From Mastigamoeba balamuthi (taxonomy: Eukaryota; Evosea; Mastigamoebida; Mastigamoebidae): 64,000 bases of DNA. The stretch spans positions 803,960-867,959 of the forward strand of contig CACRSC010000010.1 of the NCBI GenBank assembly GCA_902651635.1. The letters are read 5' to 3'. Shown here one piece after another: positions 43,638 to 55,528 of the stretch. The notes beneath the pieces were generated by a model. The model did not search any database and was not told the origin of the DNA. It saw only the letters and a program-made list of their open reading frames with translations. The stretch's first letter is position 1. Every line of letters starts with the position of its first letter. The position numbers and the translations under genes are program-made.

Positions 43638-46600
43638 GCAGCAGGGTGCGAGTCGCATGGGCGTACACTTGATGGATCTGTGGCAGACGTGAGGAGCAAT
43701 CACTGGAGGGCGGGTACCAGATACCAATCACCAAGCACACCTTCAGTTCCAAATGGAATCAGAGTTCCTGGTCTGCTATTCACACCTTGTGTGTGGGCCA
43801 AAGCCCTCTTTGAAGGCCACAGTTTTCCTGCCCCCTCTTCCACCTGCAGTGAGCAGCTCCGCAGGGCCATTTGACTGTGGGGACTTGAGGGCACCAGACA
43901 GAGGAACTGACAGGAGTGGAGAGGCATTAGTTGCACTCACGTGGGATAAACACCTCAATCATTGGAAGGAAGTGTTTGGTTTCTCACCAAAATGAAATGG
44001 GGCCAAACAAGCCAGACATGAGAACAAAAACCATATTTGAAGCCACAGTGCATAAAGAACTGCATTTAATATTGAGCAACTATTTCCATTCTTTAGTACT
44101 ACCATTTTGCTCTCTGTTTCGGTGCTTGTTACATCTCTGGCCGGTGTTTATGTGCCAGAGGGATTTATTCATGTGGTTCTCTCACATTTCTACCCACAAC
44201 TTTCGGAAGGAGATATAACAGGAAAGTGACAACAAACCAGTTCTGTACTCTCTCCTCTCAAATGTGCCACACACTGATTCATCTCTGTGCATATTGGGGA
44301 TGATGGGCATTCGCCAGATGAGTGCATTTTTTTCTCAGACTGCTTAATCTGTAATTCAATGTTATATTTAGTTTTTGTTTCATCTGGGCCACTTCTCAGG
44401 CATGTTCAGAAAACAGGTTATGATAAAGCACTAGTGGTCACTTGTATTATCAATAATGCTCCTGCTCAGAAATCCATCTCTTCATATAGGAGATTTGTAT
44501 TCGATAATATAACCAAATTCCTGTTTTTCATCTCTGTGTTTCTGGGTGACACCCTCGTCTTCTTGTCATAGAGTGAGGAGGGCCAGCCCCCCACAACACT
44601 GCCAGCAATGACTTACTACTGTTCACTTCGAAGCTGCGTGCCCCAGACGATCGCGAGCTGCCCTGACTAACTCAGTTGTTAGTATGCATAATCCGGATTG
44701 AGTTAATCTATACAAGTAATATAAACTAAAAATTCTGGAAAAGTGCAGATTTCATTCATGAAAGAAGAGACACTTAAATTGGGATAATAACCAAAATATC
44801 AATACTGCATTATCTCGTCATTTCCAAGTATTAGGATTCGAGAAACATAAAGAAAGTAACATATCAATTCTATTATTGTTTTTCAGTGAAGTGATTGTGA
44901 GAAATGTGGGTGTCTTTCGATCTACCTAAAATGTGATGATTCGATTCTGATTCATTGATATCTATGGGAATTCATCAAAGAAGGAACTGTCTAGATTGTG
45001 TGTAGTTCTATACGTTCACATTTCAAGACTTCAGTTCATTATTAGCTTGGTCATAGGTAACAGAAGTAGTGAAAGAGTAGGTAGTAAAGCAAATTGGATT
45101 TCTTAAGTAAAGAATAACTTTTGATTTCTAGTATAAGTACTTTTCATTACTCATTTTAAAAGTTCATGTCTGTTTTTTGCAATTTTCATTTTTTTTGCAT
45201 TTCTTGATTTTTCATTTGTTTTTACTCTTTTAAAGTCATATTTATCACTTAGAAAGCATAATTTGATACTTTTTCAAGGTCTTTTCTTGAGAAAACTAGT
45301 ACTAAGAATCGGATGAAAATTGAAAATCATCGTTTTCTGTTCCACTACCAGTGAGGAATGAGCTCATGTGAGCCAGGGGCGTTGGGGGGGGGTTACGGTG
45401 GGTGGTGTGTCTGGGGGGGCATGTGTGTTTTGTGGCCTGGGGGTGTGTTCAGGGGCAGTTCTGGGAGGACTGGGTCCAGAACCGCGTCCTGTTTTTGTAC
45501 TAAGAATCGGATGACTATTTTTTGGATACAGACTGAATCAAAGGCCTCTGGGAAAATTTGAGAGGTGATAAACCATAGGCAGTTTCCTTTTGCAAGGTTC
45601 AATCTTCAAAATCAACAGGAAGAGTGAAAGGAAGAACAAAGGAAGAATGAAGTATATTAAACATTAATATCAGATAACAACTAAGAATAATCACAAATTC
45701 AATGAACAAGTTTCTGATCAGTTTGTAAGCAAGAAATACTGTATGTTACATTACTAGTACATATTCTGACTGTTTCTATTTAAATATTAATAACTACTTC
45801 AGATCTGAGCAGCAACTGGAATAAGATCACTCTGACTACAAACAAGATCATGAAGCAAGAGATGAAGAGCTGAAAGGTTTTGTTCAGAAAGATCAGCAAG
45901 CTTGTTACTACTAAGTACTGTCTTAAGCAACTTGTCTATGCAGATTAGTCCTGTTAATATTTTATGATGTTAATCAGATCTATCATCAGCAATAATTACT
46001 GTATCTTCTTTTTCTGAAGAAGAAGATTGCAAAGTGATTAACAGAAAGCAAATCGTCTTCTTATTTTAATACTGTTCAGAAATAATAATGACTGCTAAGA
46101 AAACTCAAGCTCAGAAGAGCAGCTCGCTGCTCTATGGGCTGCAGTCATGCAGAACAAATGTTAATAGTATGTCTTCTGCTGTTTCTTATAAATAAGAAAC
46201 AGTAGAAGATAGGAAGAGAAACAGTAAGAGAGAAAGAGAATATTACTGAGGCTAGTAAACTACATAAAACAACTTTGAGATGCAAGAGAATAATGAAAGA
46301 TCGGCCTGCAAAAGCCAGAAGAGAGCAATACAATGGAAACTCATTTCCTTAAGAGTATGAAGAAGAGGAAGATCAGCTTATTATTCCTCTGATTACTTTC
46401 CTACTCATATTGTTAATACAACATCTATCTAACAATGATTCAGAAATAATAAAAAACAAACTTCTTAAGATTATATTTGATGTTACAATTGCTTTCTTCT
46501 TGGTATATTGATTTATCATCAGTGATAATTTTCTTAAATTTCTTTCCTTCTGGTTATTCTCTCTTTTCTCCTTTCTTTCACTCTTTCTCTTCGTTCTTTT

Positions 46601-47028
46601 CCCCTTTCTTGTTTTCGTTTCTATACTGTAGTTTTTTCTTCTTTTAACTGAACAAATTCCGATGTTCTTGAACTTGAAGTGATAAATTGTCTCATTTAAC
46701 TGATGATAATCCCCATGCAGGCGACTGACCAGTTCACGTTCAATTTCAAATTGTTAATGAGAATGAGAACATAATTACGTCACAGATGTAGTTTCTCAAG
46801 GAAGAAGAAAAGGAAGGCAAGCACAATTGACTGTCAGAAAGTACAATGGTGAACAACGACGTCAGAGCAATGTGTCGCTCATCAGATCAGCGCCTGTGCC
46901 ACGTGTGTAAATTCTCCACAGGGCACAAGACTGGAGGGTGGTATGAGCAAGATCCTTGAGTGGATTCACTTTGCGTGCATCCGCTAGATTTTTCTGATTT
47001 TTTGCTGGATATCGCTCTCCGAAGCCGT
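43638..47028. other. long gene-free region, AT-rich core
   Basis: After the ligase gene the sequence becomes AT-rich. Between about 44.6 and 46.9 kb it is dominated by A/T with poly-pyrimidine patches, apart from a short GC-rich (GGGGG-containing) island at 45.36-45.48 kb. No frame carries a recognisable domain and no RNA gene was found. Confidence 0.6.
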
Positions 47029-48006
47029 ATGGCCTCGGACGCGTCGTCTCGGCCCTGCACGAGCAAGGCGCTCTCGCGCATCTACACGCCCGAGCTCAGC
47101 ACGGAGATAAGCCCATGGGCGGGCAGGCACCGGAACCTGCTGGCCAAGCTCCGCAGCCGCGCCCTCAAGACGGGCTCCGCTGCCAAGGCCATCCTCGACG
47201 CCCTGCTGCTGCTGCCCACGGACCTCCGCCAGGAGCTGCAGCTCGACCTCCTGCCGAGTGGGCCCGCCATCACCACCGCCCTCGCCGACTCGTACTGGGC
47301 TGTGCGCTGCCCCCCTCCCGTTCGTATACGCATTCAATTGAATTTGTGCCCTTCTCGGAACTCGGAACTCTGTCCTTTCCCCTTCCGTCTCTGGGGATAG
47401 CCCATCGCCATGGCGCGTGTGCCCGAGGACGACGCCGAGCTGAGACGCAAGATCGGGCTGGGGCGCCTCGACCTTGCTAAGCTGGCGGTGGTGGTCCTCT
47501 GGAGCGTCCACGGGCACAAGACCAAGCCCGCCGTCCCCTCGGTGGCCGGGCACTCCGAGGGCGCCGTCGAGACCGAGCCCGAATCCCACGCTGTAGTGCC
47601 GTCGCCCCCCGCTGTGGCCCTGTCGTCCGGGACGCTGGCCAAGAGGCCGGCACCGCAGGAGGGCGCGTACTCCCCCTCCACCAAGAGGGCCAGGTCCTCG
47701 GCCCACGACTCCCCGACGCGCGGCGCCGACGACGACGGCCACCGGACGCCACTGGGCGAGCCAGTGCAGGTCGCCGTCTGCGGGGCGCAGTCACAGCCCG
47801 TCCAGGCGCCCCCACCGCCGCCCGAGCACGCGTCGCAGCACGTGGTCTTCCGGCCGCCGCTGCTGACCCAGCGCACGGCCTCCCAGGTGCCATCGCTGGC
47901 CCCTGCCCAGCAGCCGCAGCTCCAGCACTCGCTGGCGATGCAGGTGCATGCCCAGGCCCAGGCTCCGGCTCAGGCTCAGGTGCACACGCAGGCCCAGGCC
48001 CAGGCC

Positions 48007-48041
<35 letters not shown>

Positions 48042-48654
48042 GCAGACGCAGGCCCAGGCCCAGGCATCCGTTCTTCCGACGGCGCCGTCGCAGCCTGTCC
48101 AGGGGTCGCAGCCCTCTGCTAGCCAGCAGTGGCGGCGGAGCGACCAGCCGCAGCCCTCCAGGGCGTCGTGGCCCCGCCCCCAGTCGGCGACGCTGATCAA
48201 CGAGCAGTGGCTGAACCTCCAGAACACGCCGCAGAACCAGCCGCAGGCCCAGTCACAGGACGTGCCGACCGCGGACGCCGGGGCCCGCATCTTGACCGGG
48301 ACGCCGGGCGTAAGTGCCGATGTGGCGAAGGACCCGGCCGAGGTCACGCAGGCAATCTCGATCTTACGGAAGTTCCTGGCGAACACTGTGGTCGACTCAC
48401 AGAAGAGGCAGGAGGAACTGGACGCGCGGATGGCCACAGCCATGCTGGAGGCCGACAAGAGCTTCCGAGAGAAGCTTCAGTGCTACCAAGAGGAGTCTGA
48501 GAAGGAGTACCGCGAGAAGCTGCGGCGCTACAAGGAGGAGTTGGAGAAGGAGCACCGCGAGAAGCTGGCGCGCCTGCAGGAGGCGTTCTCTTCGCAACGC
48601 GGCACTGTACTCGAGACGCTGCGCATATCCAGGGACATGCTGTCCAAGCTCTGA
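47029..48654 (+). CDS. Gln/Ala-repeat coiled-coil protein, 514 aa
   Basis: Two exons, 47029-47319 and 47401-48654, separated by an 81-nt intron (donor GTTCGT, acceptor GGATAG), join in phase 0. The N-terminal domain of about 130 residues has ELSTEISPWAGRHRNLLAKL, DLRQELQLDLLPSGPAITT and WAVRCPP. Exon 2 continues DLAKLAVVVLWSVHGHK, a helical region that could be a protein-interaction domain. A basic KRARSSAHDSP patch may be a nuclear signal. The centre is a QA dipeptide repeat, and the end is a charged heptad-rich coiled coil (EESEKEYREKLRRYKEELEK). I do not recognise the family. A shortened copy exists at 5.8 kb, and a KKARISPG-type N-terminus also occurs in the NTPase at 51.6 kb. Confidence 0.7.
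47940..48065 (+). repeat. hexanucleotide (CAGGCY)n microsatellite coding for QA repeats
   Basis: A tandem run of CAGGCC/CAGGCT units with a few CAGACG and CACACG interruptions. It is in frame with the surrounding gene and encodes Gln-Ala dipeptides. Length is likely polymorphic in multiples of six. Confidence 0.8.
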
Positions 48655-48940
48655 GCTCGCCCGAGTGGGTGGTGGGTTGTTCGCGCACATGGCATGGTCA
48701 TAGCAATTGCTTCATTCGGTCAGAACAGCATAGCACAGCACTCCTCGGCGACCTCCGAGGTATGAGATCACACTGAAATGCACTTGCGTTGGTTGTGCTC
48801 TCGTCAATTGGAAATCGAGCCATAGGTATGAGATTATGTGAAAACCAGGCAGACAATTGTAGGCCTGAGCCACCAGTATCAAGAGATACTCACCCAAGGC
48901 AGACAAAACGGTAGTGTGTTGGCCACAATCCCCTTTTGCG

Positions 48941-51153
48941 ATGGCCCAGCAGCGCAGCAGGCAGGAGGCAAGCCAGGAGGCCGAGCGAGGCTGCGTGCCC
49001 CCGCTGTCGTCGGGCGCTGTGCTGCGAGCAGCGGTGGCGCGAGCGCGACGCCGGCAGCAGCCGTACGAGGGCAGCGCAGAGCAGGCAGCGGGGGGCCCCT
49101 TTGTGCTCCAGCTGCTCCGCCAGTCGCCCCACGCCCAGCCCTACGCCCTCTCCGACGGCCGCCACTACTGGGTGCGCTCCGCTCTGCCCACGCGCGAATC
49201 GCTCGCTCACGCGGGCGCGGCTGGCAGTGGTGCTCGGGGCTGTTCGGCGAGTCGCTGCCGCACGGGGCGGTCGTCGAGTGCGACAAGGTCCTCGAGCTCT
49301 ACCCCGCCCTCAGGCTGCTGCACGGCCCCGTGGGCGTCGTCGGCTGCCCCGCCTGCGCCGAGCGCTGCCCCGAGGTGGCGGCGCTCGCGGAGCCCTCGGG
49401 GGGCAGCGAGGGCCAGGAGCTGGCGATCGAGAGCGAGGGCGGCGAGAGCAGAGTCCCAGCGGACGTCCAGCGACTGCTGCGCACGTGCGTCGACTGGAGC
49501 ACCGTCCACCACGCCTACGGCACTGCCGACGGCACCCCCTCGGACCTCGTTCGTACACCCCTGCGCCCGTTGTCGCGGCAACTGATGCGCCGCCTGCAGT
49601 GCATGCTGCTGTCGGAAGACTACGCCACGAGACAGAGGGGGTTCGAGCAGCTCTACATGAGCGTCCTGCACCAGGGCTCCATCTACACGGCCACTGTCCC
49701 CGCTGCCAAGGCAAGCATCCCGCGTTGGCACGCTCTCAGCGTTAGCGTTGCATCGGCTCGCAGGTGATGGCAGAGCTGCTGAGACTCCCCGAGGCCACTG
49801 TGGACTGGAGGACGCGCGGAGACATCATGGACTTCTTCACCTCGGCTCTGAGCAGCGCCAAGAGCTGCCTGGCCAGCGGTCGCTTCCAGGGCCGCACGTT
49901 CGAGTGGGAGGACCTCTCCTCCCAGGTTCCCGAGGAGGACTGGAGGATCGCCAAGGGCATTCTGGACGCGATCGCTGATGTGTCCCCCGTCTTGTGCGCC
50001 GTGTGCTGTGGGGAGCTCGTCCCAGTGGAGGTGCGCTTCCAGGCACTTGCGACGCTGCGCGGGGTGTTTGGTGCAATCAGGCTGGACGAGACTGCCAGAG
50101 AGAGCTACGGTGTGTGGCACCAGGAGGCCAGAGCCGTGCTGCTGGCAACGCACCACCGCCTGGGCGGCTCATCGCCTTTGGCGCTCCTGGATACCGCCAC
50201 TCTGCGCAGGGTCTTGTCGTTCACGTGCGCCGAGTGGCAGACCCTGCAGAGTGCGTACAAGAGGGCTCTTCTCTCGCTCATTGCGTGCAAAGTGGGAGAG
50301 CCACTCGTGCACCTGCCAGCCAGACCCCACAAATACACGGACGGCCGTGGTGACAGCGAGGAATCCAACTTCGCGAGAATCGCCGCAATGTCCTCAGTAG
50401 AGGCGACGCAGCTGCTCAACGCGTTTGCCCTCAACGGCCTGCTGGGCATCACAGAGGGCGTCGCAGCGAAGGAGCAGCTGTGCACACAGTGGCTCGGAAA
50501 CAAGGAGCTGGCTGGCATCGTGGCAGCCGGACACCTCTGCGAACTCATGAAGGAGAACGTGCCAGACGAGGCACTGGTCCGGCTGGGCGCCTCTCTCGGG
50601 ATACAGGATAAGCCGACACGCCGTCTGTTGAAGAACTACTGCCTGTTCTCCGAGCCCGATGATTCCCCGTCCTTCAGTGGTTCGCTCATGGGGCAATCGC
50701 CATTGATTCTCACTAACAACCTCCGACAGAGCTGGTTCTGTGCAAGTGGCTGTCGTGTTGCCCCATCAAAGCAATGCGGATGGGGCTGGTCATCCCGGAG
50801 TTGTCAAAGATGAGCCCGTCGGGCTCACTCAGAGTGGTGCCGAGCTTCTTGGCACGACTGCTGCCAGAGATAACTCAAGGTGCGTCAGATTCCAGTTTTG
50901 GCACGACCTCTTATCGTCTTGCAAGACCCGAGTGTGAAGTACGAATGGGGCTCCCTGAGTACAGAGGCACAGCAGTTTCTGAAGGAGGTCTCCATTACTG
51001 AATCGGCTTGGTAAGCCATTCCCGACTTCAAAGCCTTATCGGGTTGACATTCTTGATCTGCTGATATCCAGGGTGTTTGGAAACATGTCAATTCTCATGC
51101 GGGACATGCACCTGCCCGACTCGCAGGAAGACCTGATCAAATTCGTCCAGTGA
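48941..51153 (+). CDS. RPA70N-like OB-fold / helical-repeat protein, family member C
   Basis: Start ATG at 48941. Exons 48941-49171, 49228-49548, 49600-49710 and from 49764 are all in phase 0, followed by smaller 3' exons. The OB-fold part reads LSSGAVLRAAVARA, GPFVLQLLRQSP, YALSDGRHYW, then after the intron WCSGLFGESLPHGAVVECDK and LHGPVGVVGCPACAERCPE. The helical part has GRFQGRTFEWEDLSSQVPEE, LVPVEVRFQALATLRGVFGA, SSPLALLDTATLRRVLS and GHLCELMKENVPDEAL. 3' exons give LVLCKWLSCCPIKAMRMGL and KYEWGSLSTEAQQFLKEV, shared with member D. A last exon with MHLPDSQEDLIKFVQ ends at 51153, though its exact junction is unresolved. Introns start GTGCGC (49172), GTTCGT, GCAAGC (49711, GC-AG), GTGGTT and GTGCGT. 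The gene seems intact; function unknown. Confidence 0.65.
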
Positions 51154-51558
51154 TGTAATCACTGATTCTCTTGTCCATGAGTTCATGAGAATCCTTGGAT
51201 AATGCAGTTCCAAATACAGTTCCATCCACGCTGCAGAGACAACGCGGGAGCGCCGCAGGGAGGAAATGGGATTGCTCATTCAAATCAATACTCTCAATCA
51301 TTTGAAATTCTACTTTGAAGCCGCTTCGTCTGCTTGTAAGTTGGGCAACATACAAAGCCGCAGGGCATGTCTGGGATACCCCTTTTTCTTCTACGTGGTT
51401 TGCGGCCAGTACATGGTCAGTGTTTAATGAACTCGCATTGATGGGTCGAGATATTGGATTCCTCACGGAGAAAGAGATATCAAATATCTCCCTATCATAA
51501 GTTGACTTGACCACAGGGAGACCTTCTTCTCACCTTCGGCACAGAACTTCTTCCATCC
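51154..51558. other. intergenic, weak minus-strand frame only
   Basis: Upstream of the second NTPase. A minus-strand frame of 125 codons exists (51514-51137) but has no family features and overlaps the probable last exon of member C. I treat it as non-coding. Confidence 0.4.
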
Positions 51559-52827
51559 ATGGAGTCCGATGCCTCCACCGAGCAGCCGACGGCGAAGAAG
51601 GCTCGCATCAGTCCCGGTGTGCAACCTCCGCATGTCTCTGGTTGTCTGAGACCAGACCCCTCCCCGACTGAAGAGGTCCTGCCGAGGATAGCGGACAGCG
51701 AGCGCGCGGTCAGCAGTACCGACGGCATAAACTGGTCGAGCTACCTCACGAGGCGCCGCGAGACGTGCGACGAGCTGCTCGAGTTGATCAGGCACGGCGG
51801 AGCGATCCTCGTCAGGGCACCGCCGATGTCGGGCAAGACCTCGCTGCTGCAGCTGTTCGTAGAGCACCTGTGCAAGACGCTGTCCCACGACGCGCTCATC
51901 GTCCACACCGACTTGCTCTCGCTCCCGGCCACTGCGGGCACCAACGATGACGCCGTGATGCGCAGAATCGAGCAGGCCAGCGACGGCAGGATCACTGTCG
52001 AAGACTTCCGCGGTAACTCCAAGAGGCGCACGGTGCTGCTCGTCGACGCGGCCCACATCGCCTACGAGAGCAAGGGAACCAGGTTCTGGGAGTACATGAA
52101 GAATATGTCGATGGTAAGGCCCACAAGGTTCTCCGTCGTGCTCTTCTCGGCGTACGGAGACCGGGCTGTGTCGAAATTCGGGGAGCCATTCGAATTCGCC
52201 ATCGAGAACACCAGAGACTCCTCCTTCATGGCGCTCCGCCAGGTATCGCGTCCGACAATCGCGTCAAGTCGACTGACTGATGGATGCTGTCTCCTGATCA
52301 CGCAAGTCGGAGCTGGTGGAGATCGTGACGGATTTCAACAGGATCTGCTCGCAGACTCCCTCGAAGGCAGGGATCTCGGTCTCTGTCCCAGTGCGGCAGA
52401 CCATCGCGCAGCTCACAGGTAGGCACGCGGGACTCGTCTACAGGGTCCTCTCTCAGATCAGCGACAAGTTCAACAACCGCATCGAGCCCGTGCCGGACAA
52501 GGAGATTGTGTCCTTCCTGCACGGTGCCGAGATGTTAGCCGCTGTGCAGTCCTGTCACGCCGTCCCCGTGCTTGAGGGAAACGAGAGCGCTCTTCTCTGC
52601 TCAATCCTCGTCTCGCCCAAGCGAATGGTGACCGAGTTTCAGTGGCAGCCGTACCACAAACTGGTGAAGAAGGGTGTGGTGTACGTCTCTCGTGATGCAG
52701 TTCTCAAGTTCGGCTCGCCCTTCATCGAGATAGCATGTGCGCAACCCACAGCACCCGCACGGCATTGCATAACTCTGAACAGCACACACCCGCAGACATG
52801 AGACAGCTCTCCATCACGCCCTCGTAG
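51559..52827 (+). CDS. RHS/Crinkler-type P-loop NTPase, copy 2
   Basis: Exons 51559-52242, 52307-52736 and 52796-52827 join to 381 residues. The N-terminus MESDASTEQPTAKKARISPG carries a possible nuclear signal. An intact Walker A (LVRAPPMSGKTSLLQLF), Walker B (RRTVLLVDAAH) and a sensor-like VVLFSAYGD follow. The C-terminal block GVVYVSRDAVLKFGSPFIEI ends the fold, as in RHS and Crinkler NTPases. Introns start GTATCG and GTGCGC. Unlike the 12-kb copy, this one keeps the P-loop Gly-Lys-Thr, so ATP binding is expected. No nuclease domain is fused. In other eukaryotes these NTPases usually carry nuclease or kinase tips and are discussed as nucleic-acid-targeting conflict or effector proteins. 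Their role in a free-living protist is open. It sits between members C and D of the RPA70N-like family. Confidence 0.6.
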
Positions 52828-52934
52828 ATGGTGTCGCCTGAGGAGAGCGGTTTTCCGTGCGACTGCTAAGCTGGCGGCAGTGTGGGCAATAGCAGAACTG
52901 TGAAGGTCTGGTCACACAAGTGTGGCGAAGAAAA

Positions 52935-53015
52935 CTGGTACCACAACACCAAAAACGACGCCACCGCTAGCAAGGGTCGTCACGAACTAACGAGTAACGT
53001 CCTCAAGTCGTCTTA
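52935..53015. repeat. ~70-bp dispersed sequence shared with 59398-59470
   Basis: Both intervals contain ACGACGCCACC-GC/CT-AGCAAGGGT, CACGAA/AACGAA and a final CCTCAAGTCG in the same order. Here it lies just past the 3' end of family member D. At 59.4 kb it directly abuts the truncated end of member E. It marks common 3' flanking DNA of the two copies. Confidence 0.6.
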
Positions 53016-53105
53016 CGAAATGCGCTGTGCTGTGTGCTCGAGACTCCTGAGGGTCGACCGCCATTTATGGCCCCTCGCGCGGTGTGGGCACTGCAGCGAC
53101 ACGCT

Positions 53106-55528
53106 TCAGAGGCCGCTCCCGAAGTTCAGGCCGGGCAAGGCGCTCAGACCACGGAAGCAGCCAAAGGGCCCGCCCCCCTCCTTGTCCTCGTCGTCCTCCG
53201 GGACTTCGCAGCCCACGTACTCGAGCATCTTCTTGCGCGTCTCTGGCAGGTGCATCATCGACATCAAGTGGCCGAAAAACCCTTGGGTCCTGCGGTGGTT
53301 GGGGGTTGGTCAGTTGGTTCAGTCAGAAAGGGCCTGCGGCTGGCGACATCCTTGAGGAATTGCTGCGCCTCCGGGTTCAGCGAGTCCCACTCGTGGATCG
53401 CGTTGTGATCTGCTATGGCCCAGTCAAAGTTGCCCAGATGCCAGGTAGTGGTTCGCACCCAACGACACCTTGGGAAGCAGGCGGCCCAGAAGAGGAGAAC
53501 CAGTTGCCCTCGCAGACGGAGCTCGAGCAGCCCCAGCTGCGGGGCAAACAGCCCCGCCCGCACCGCCTTGATCGGGCAGTACAGCAGCCACCTCTCCATC
53601 ACCAGCTCTGCAGTCGTGGGCGGCCATCAAACACCGACTGCTGGCAGCTGCGCGCAGGCACCAAGGGACAGCAGCCCGTACTGATGAAGCAGCGAGGCCC
53701 GTTGGGCTCGGAGAAGCGGCAAAAGCGTTCGCAGAGAGGGTCCCACTCGTCAAGGGAGGCGCCCAGGCGCGCCAGAGCCTCGTCGGGAACGCTCTCCTCC
53801 AGCAGCTCGCACAGGTGTCCGGCGCACACGACACCGACCAGCTCCTTGCTCCCCAGCCACTCCGCGCACAGCTGCTCCTTGGCCTCGTCGGTCTCTGTGG
53901 TGTCGAGGAGGCCCTCCAGGGCCAACGCGTTGAGCAGCTGCGTCGCCGACCCCGCGTCGATCGTGGAGTTGGCCTCGTCGTCCCTGTCCTGGCCATTGTA
54001 GCCCTCCTTCGGGCCGTCGCTGTCCTGCGCCCTGGCCCTGGGGGGCAGGTGCACCACCGGGTCGACCCTGCAGGCGACGAGCGACCGCAGCACGCTCCTG
54101 TACAGCTCCCGCAGCTCCTGCCACTCGGTGCACGCGCAGGACAGGACCCTGCGCATCAGGGCGACGTCCAGCAGCGCCAGGGGCGACGAGGCGCCCACGC
54201 GGTGGTCCGAGGCCAGCAGCGCCGTGGTGGCCCCCTCGTACCACTCCAAGTACTGATCCCGCGCCGTCTCGTCCTTGCGCACGGCCCCGAACACCGCGCG
54301 CAGCGCTGTCAGCGCCTGGAAGCGCACCTCGACGGGGACCAGCGGCCCGGCGCACATGTCGCAGAGCACTGGCACCGCGCGCATCGCGGCCTCCAGAGCG
54401 GGCTTGGCGATGGCCCATTCCTCCTCGGGCTCCTGCTCCCACCGGTTCTCCCACTCGAACGCCTGGCCCTGGAAGCGGCCGCGCGACAGCATGCTCGCGG
54501 CGCTGGCCATCGCGTGCGTGACCATCTCGGCGATCTCCCCGCGCGTCCGCCAGTCCAGGGCGGCCTCTGGCAGCCGCAGCATCTCCGCCATCACCTGCGG
54601 CGCAGCCCCCTGAGCGGGAGCGGGGGCCAGAGGGACGGAGCGTGCTCACAGCGAGGGCGGGGGCCGTGGCCCTCTCGATGCAGTCGTCGGCCAGGATGCT
54701 CGTGTAGAGCGCGTTGAGCCCCCGCTCCCTCGCCTCCCAGCTGGGCGACAGCAGCATGCACTGCCCCCGCACAAGCACAGGGGTCGTCAGGGGGGCGCTC
54801 TGGCAGCAGAGGCAGCAGAGGCAGCAGAGGCAGCAGAGGCAGGGGGGACTGGAGCGCGTCGAGAGCGCACGAGATGCGTGGGAGTGTCGGTGGCGACGCC
54901 GTGGCCGAGGCGGGCAGTGGACCAGTCGACGCAGGTGCGCAGCAGGCGCAGGAAGGCCTCGGGCACCGGGAAGCCCAGCAGCTGTGCGGCGCCGGGGGTG
55001 TCGAGGGCGAGGGCCTGGGCGTCGCTGCCGGGCGAGGGCTCTGCGAGGGCTGCGACCTCCCGGCAGCGCTCTGCGCAGACGGGGCGGCCCACGACCCCCA
55101 CGGGCCCGTGCAGCCGCTGCAGCACCGGCCGCCGCAGGACGTCGGTGCACCTGACGATCGTCCCGTGCGGCAGCGAGCACCCGGTCCCGAACAGCCCCGC
55201 GCACCACTGGGGGCGACCACACCCGTGAATATCGCGATCGATTTCGCGATGGCAGGCGCACCCAGTAGTACTGGCCGTCGCTGAGGGCGTAGGCCTCGGA
55301 GTCGGGCGACGCGCGCAGCAGCTGGAGGACGAAGGGCCCGCTGGGGCGCCTGCGGGAGCAGCCCTCGTGGTGCTGCTTGGGGCGGCTGCGGCGTCTGGCG
55401 TCCTCGAGGGCCTCGCCGAGGACGGCCAGCTCCGAGAGCTCGGGCACGGGGCCGTGCTCCTCCCCGCCGCCGACCCCGGAGCCCTCGGCCTGGGTGGCCT
55501 CGACCTCGGACTGCTCTCTGCGACTCAT
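53106..55528 (-). CDS. RPA70N-like OB-fold / helical-repeat protein, family member D
   Basis: Start ATG at 55528 (MSRREQSEVEATQAEG). Exon 1 ends YALSDGQYYW at 55262, and the intron starts GTGCGC. Exon 2 from 55206 reads WCAGLFGTGCSLPHGTIVRC and HGPVGVVGRPVCAERCREV. Later exons give CMLLSPSWEARERGLNALY, then MAEMLRLPEAALDWRTRGEI, GRFQGQAFEWENRWEQEPEE and LVPVEVRFQALTALRAVFGA. The next exon (53.26-53.60 kb) has LVMERWLLYCPIKAVRAGLF and NAIHEWDSLNPEAQQFLKDV. A terminal exon has FFGHLMSMMHLPETRKKMLE and ends at 53106. Intron 2 contains a 9-bp microsatellite. The last junction is not resolved to the base. It is almost identical to member F through exon 1 and into the intron. It is probably the best-preserved, full-length member with three regions: OB fold, helical repeats and CPIKA domain. 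Confidence 0.65.
54802..54843. repeat. 9-bp microsatellite in intron 2 of member D
   Basis: Four to five copies of GGCAGCAGA/GCAGAGGCA-type units in tandem, within the intron following the exon that ends THL. Confidence 0.7.

Noticed and set aside
51137-51514. 125-codon minus-strand frame
   Set aside because: No motif, AT-richer than real exons, and it overlaps the probable terminal exon of family member C.
52882-53355. 157-codon plus-strand frame antisense to the 3' end of member D
   Set aside because: Most of it is the reverse of conserved member D exons; the first third is the dispersed 70-bp sequence.
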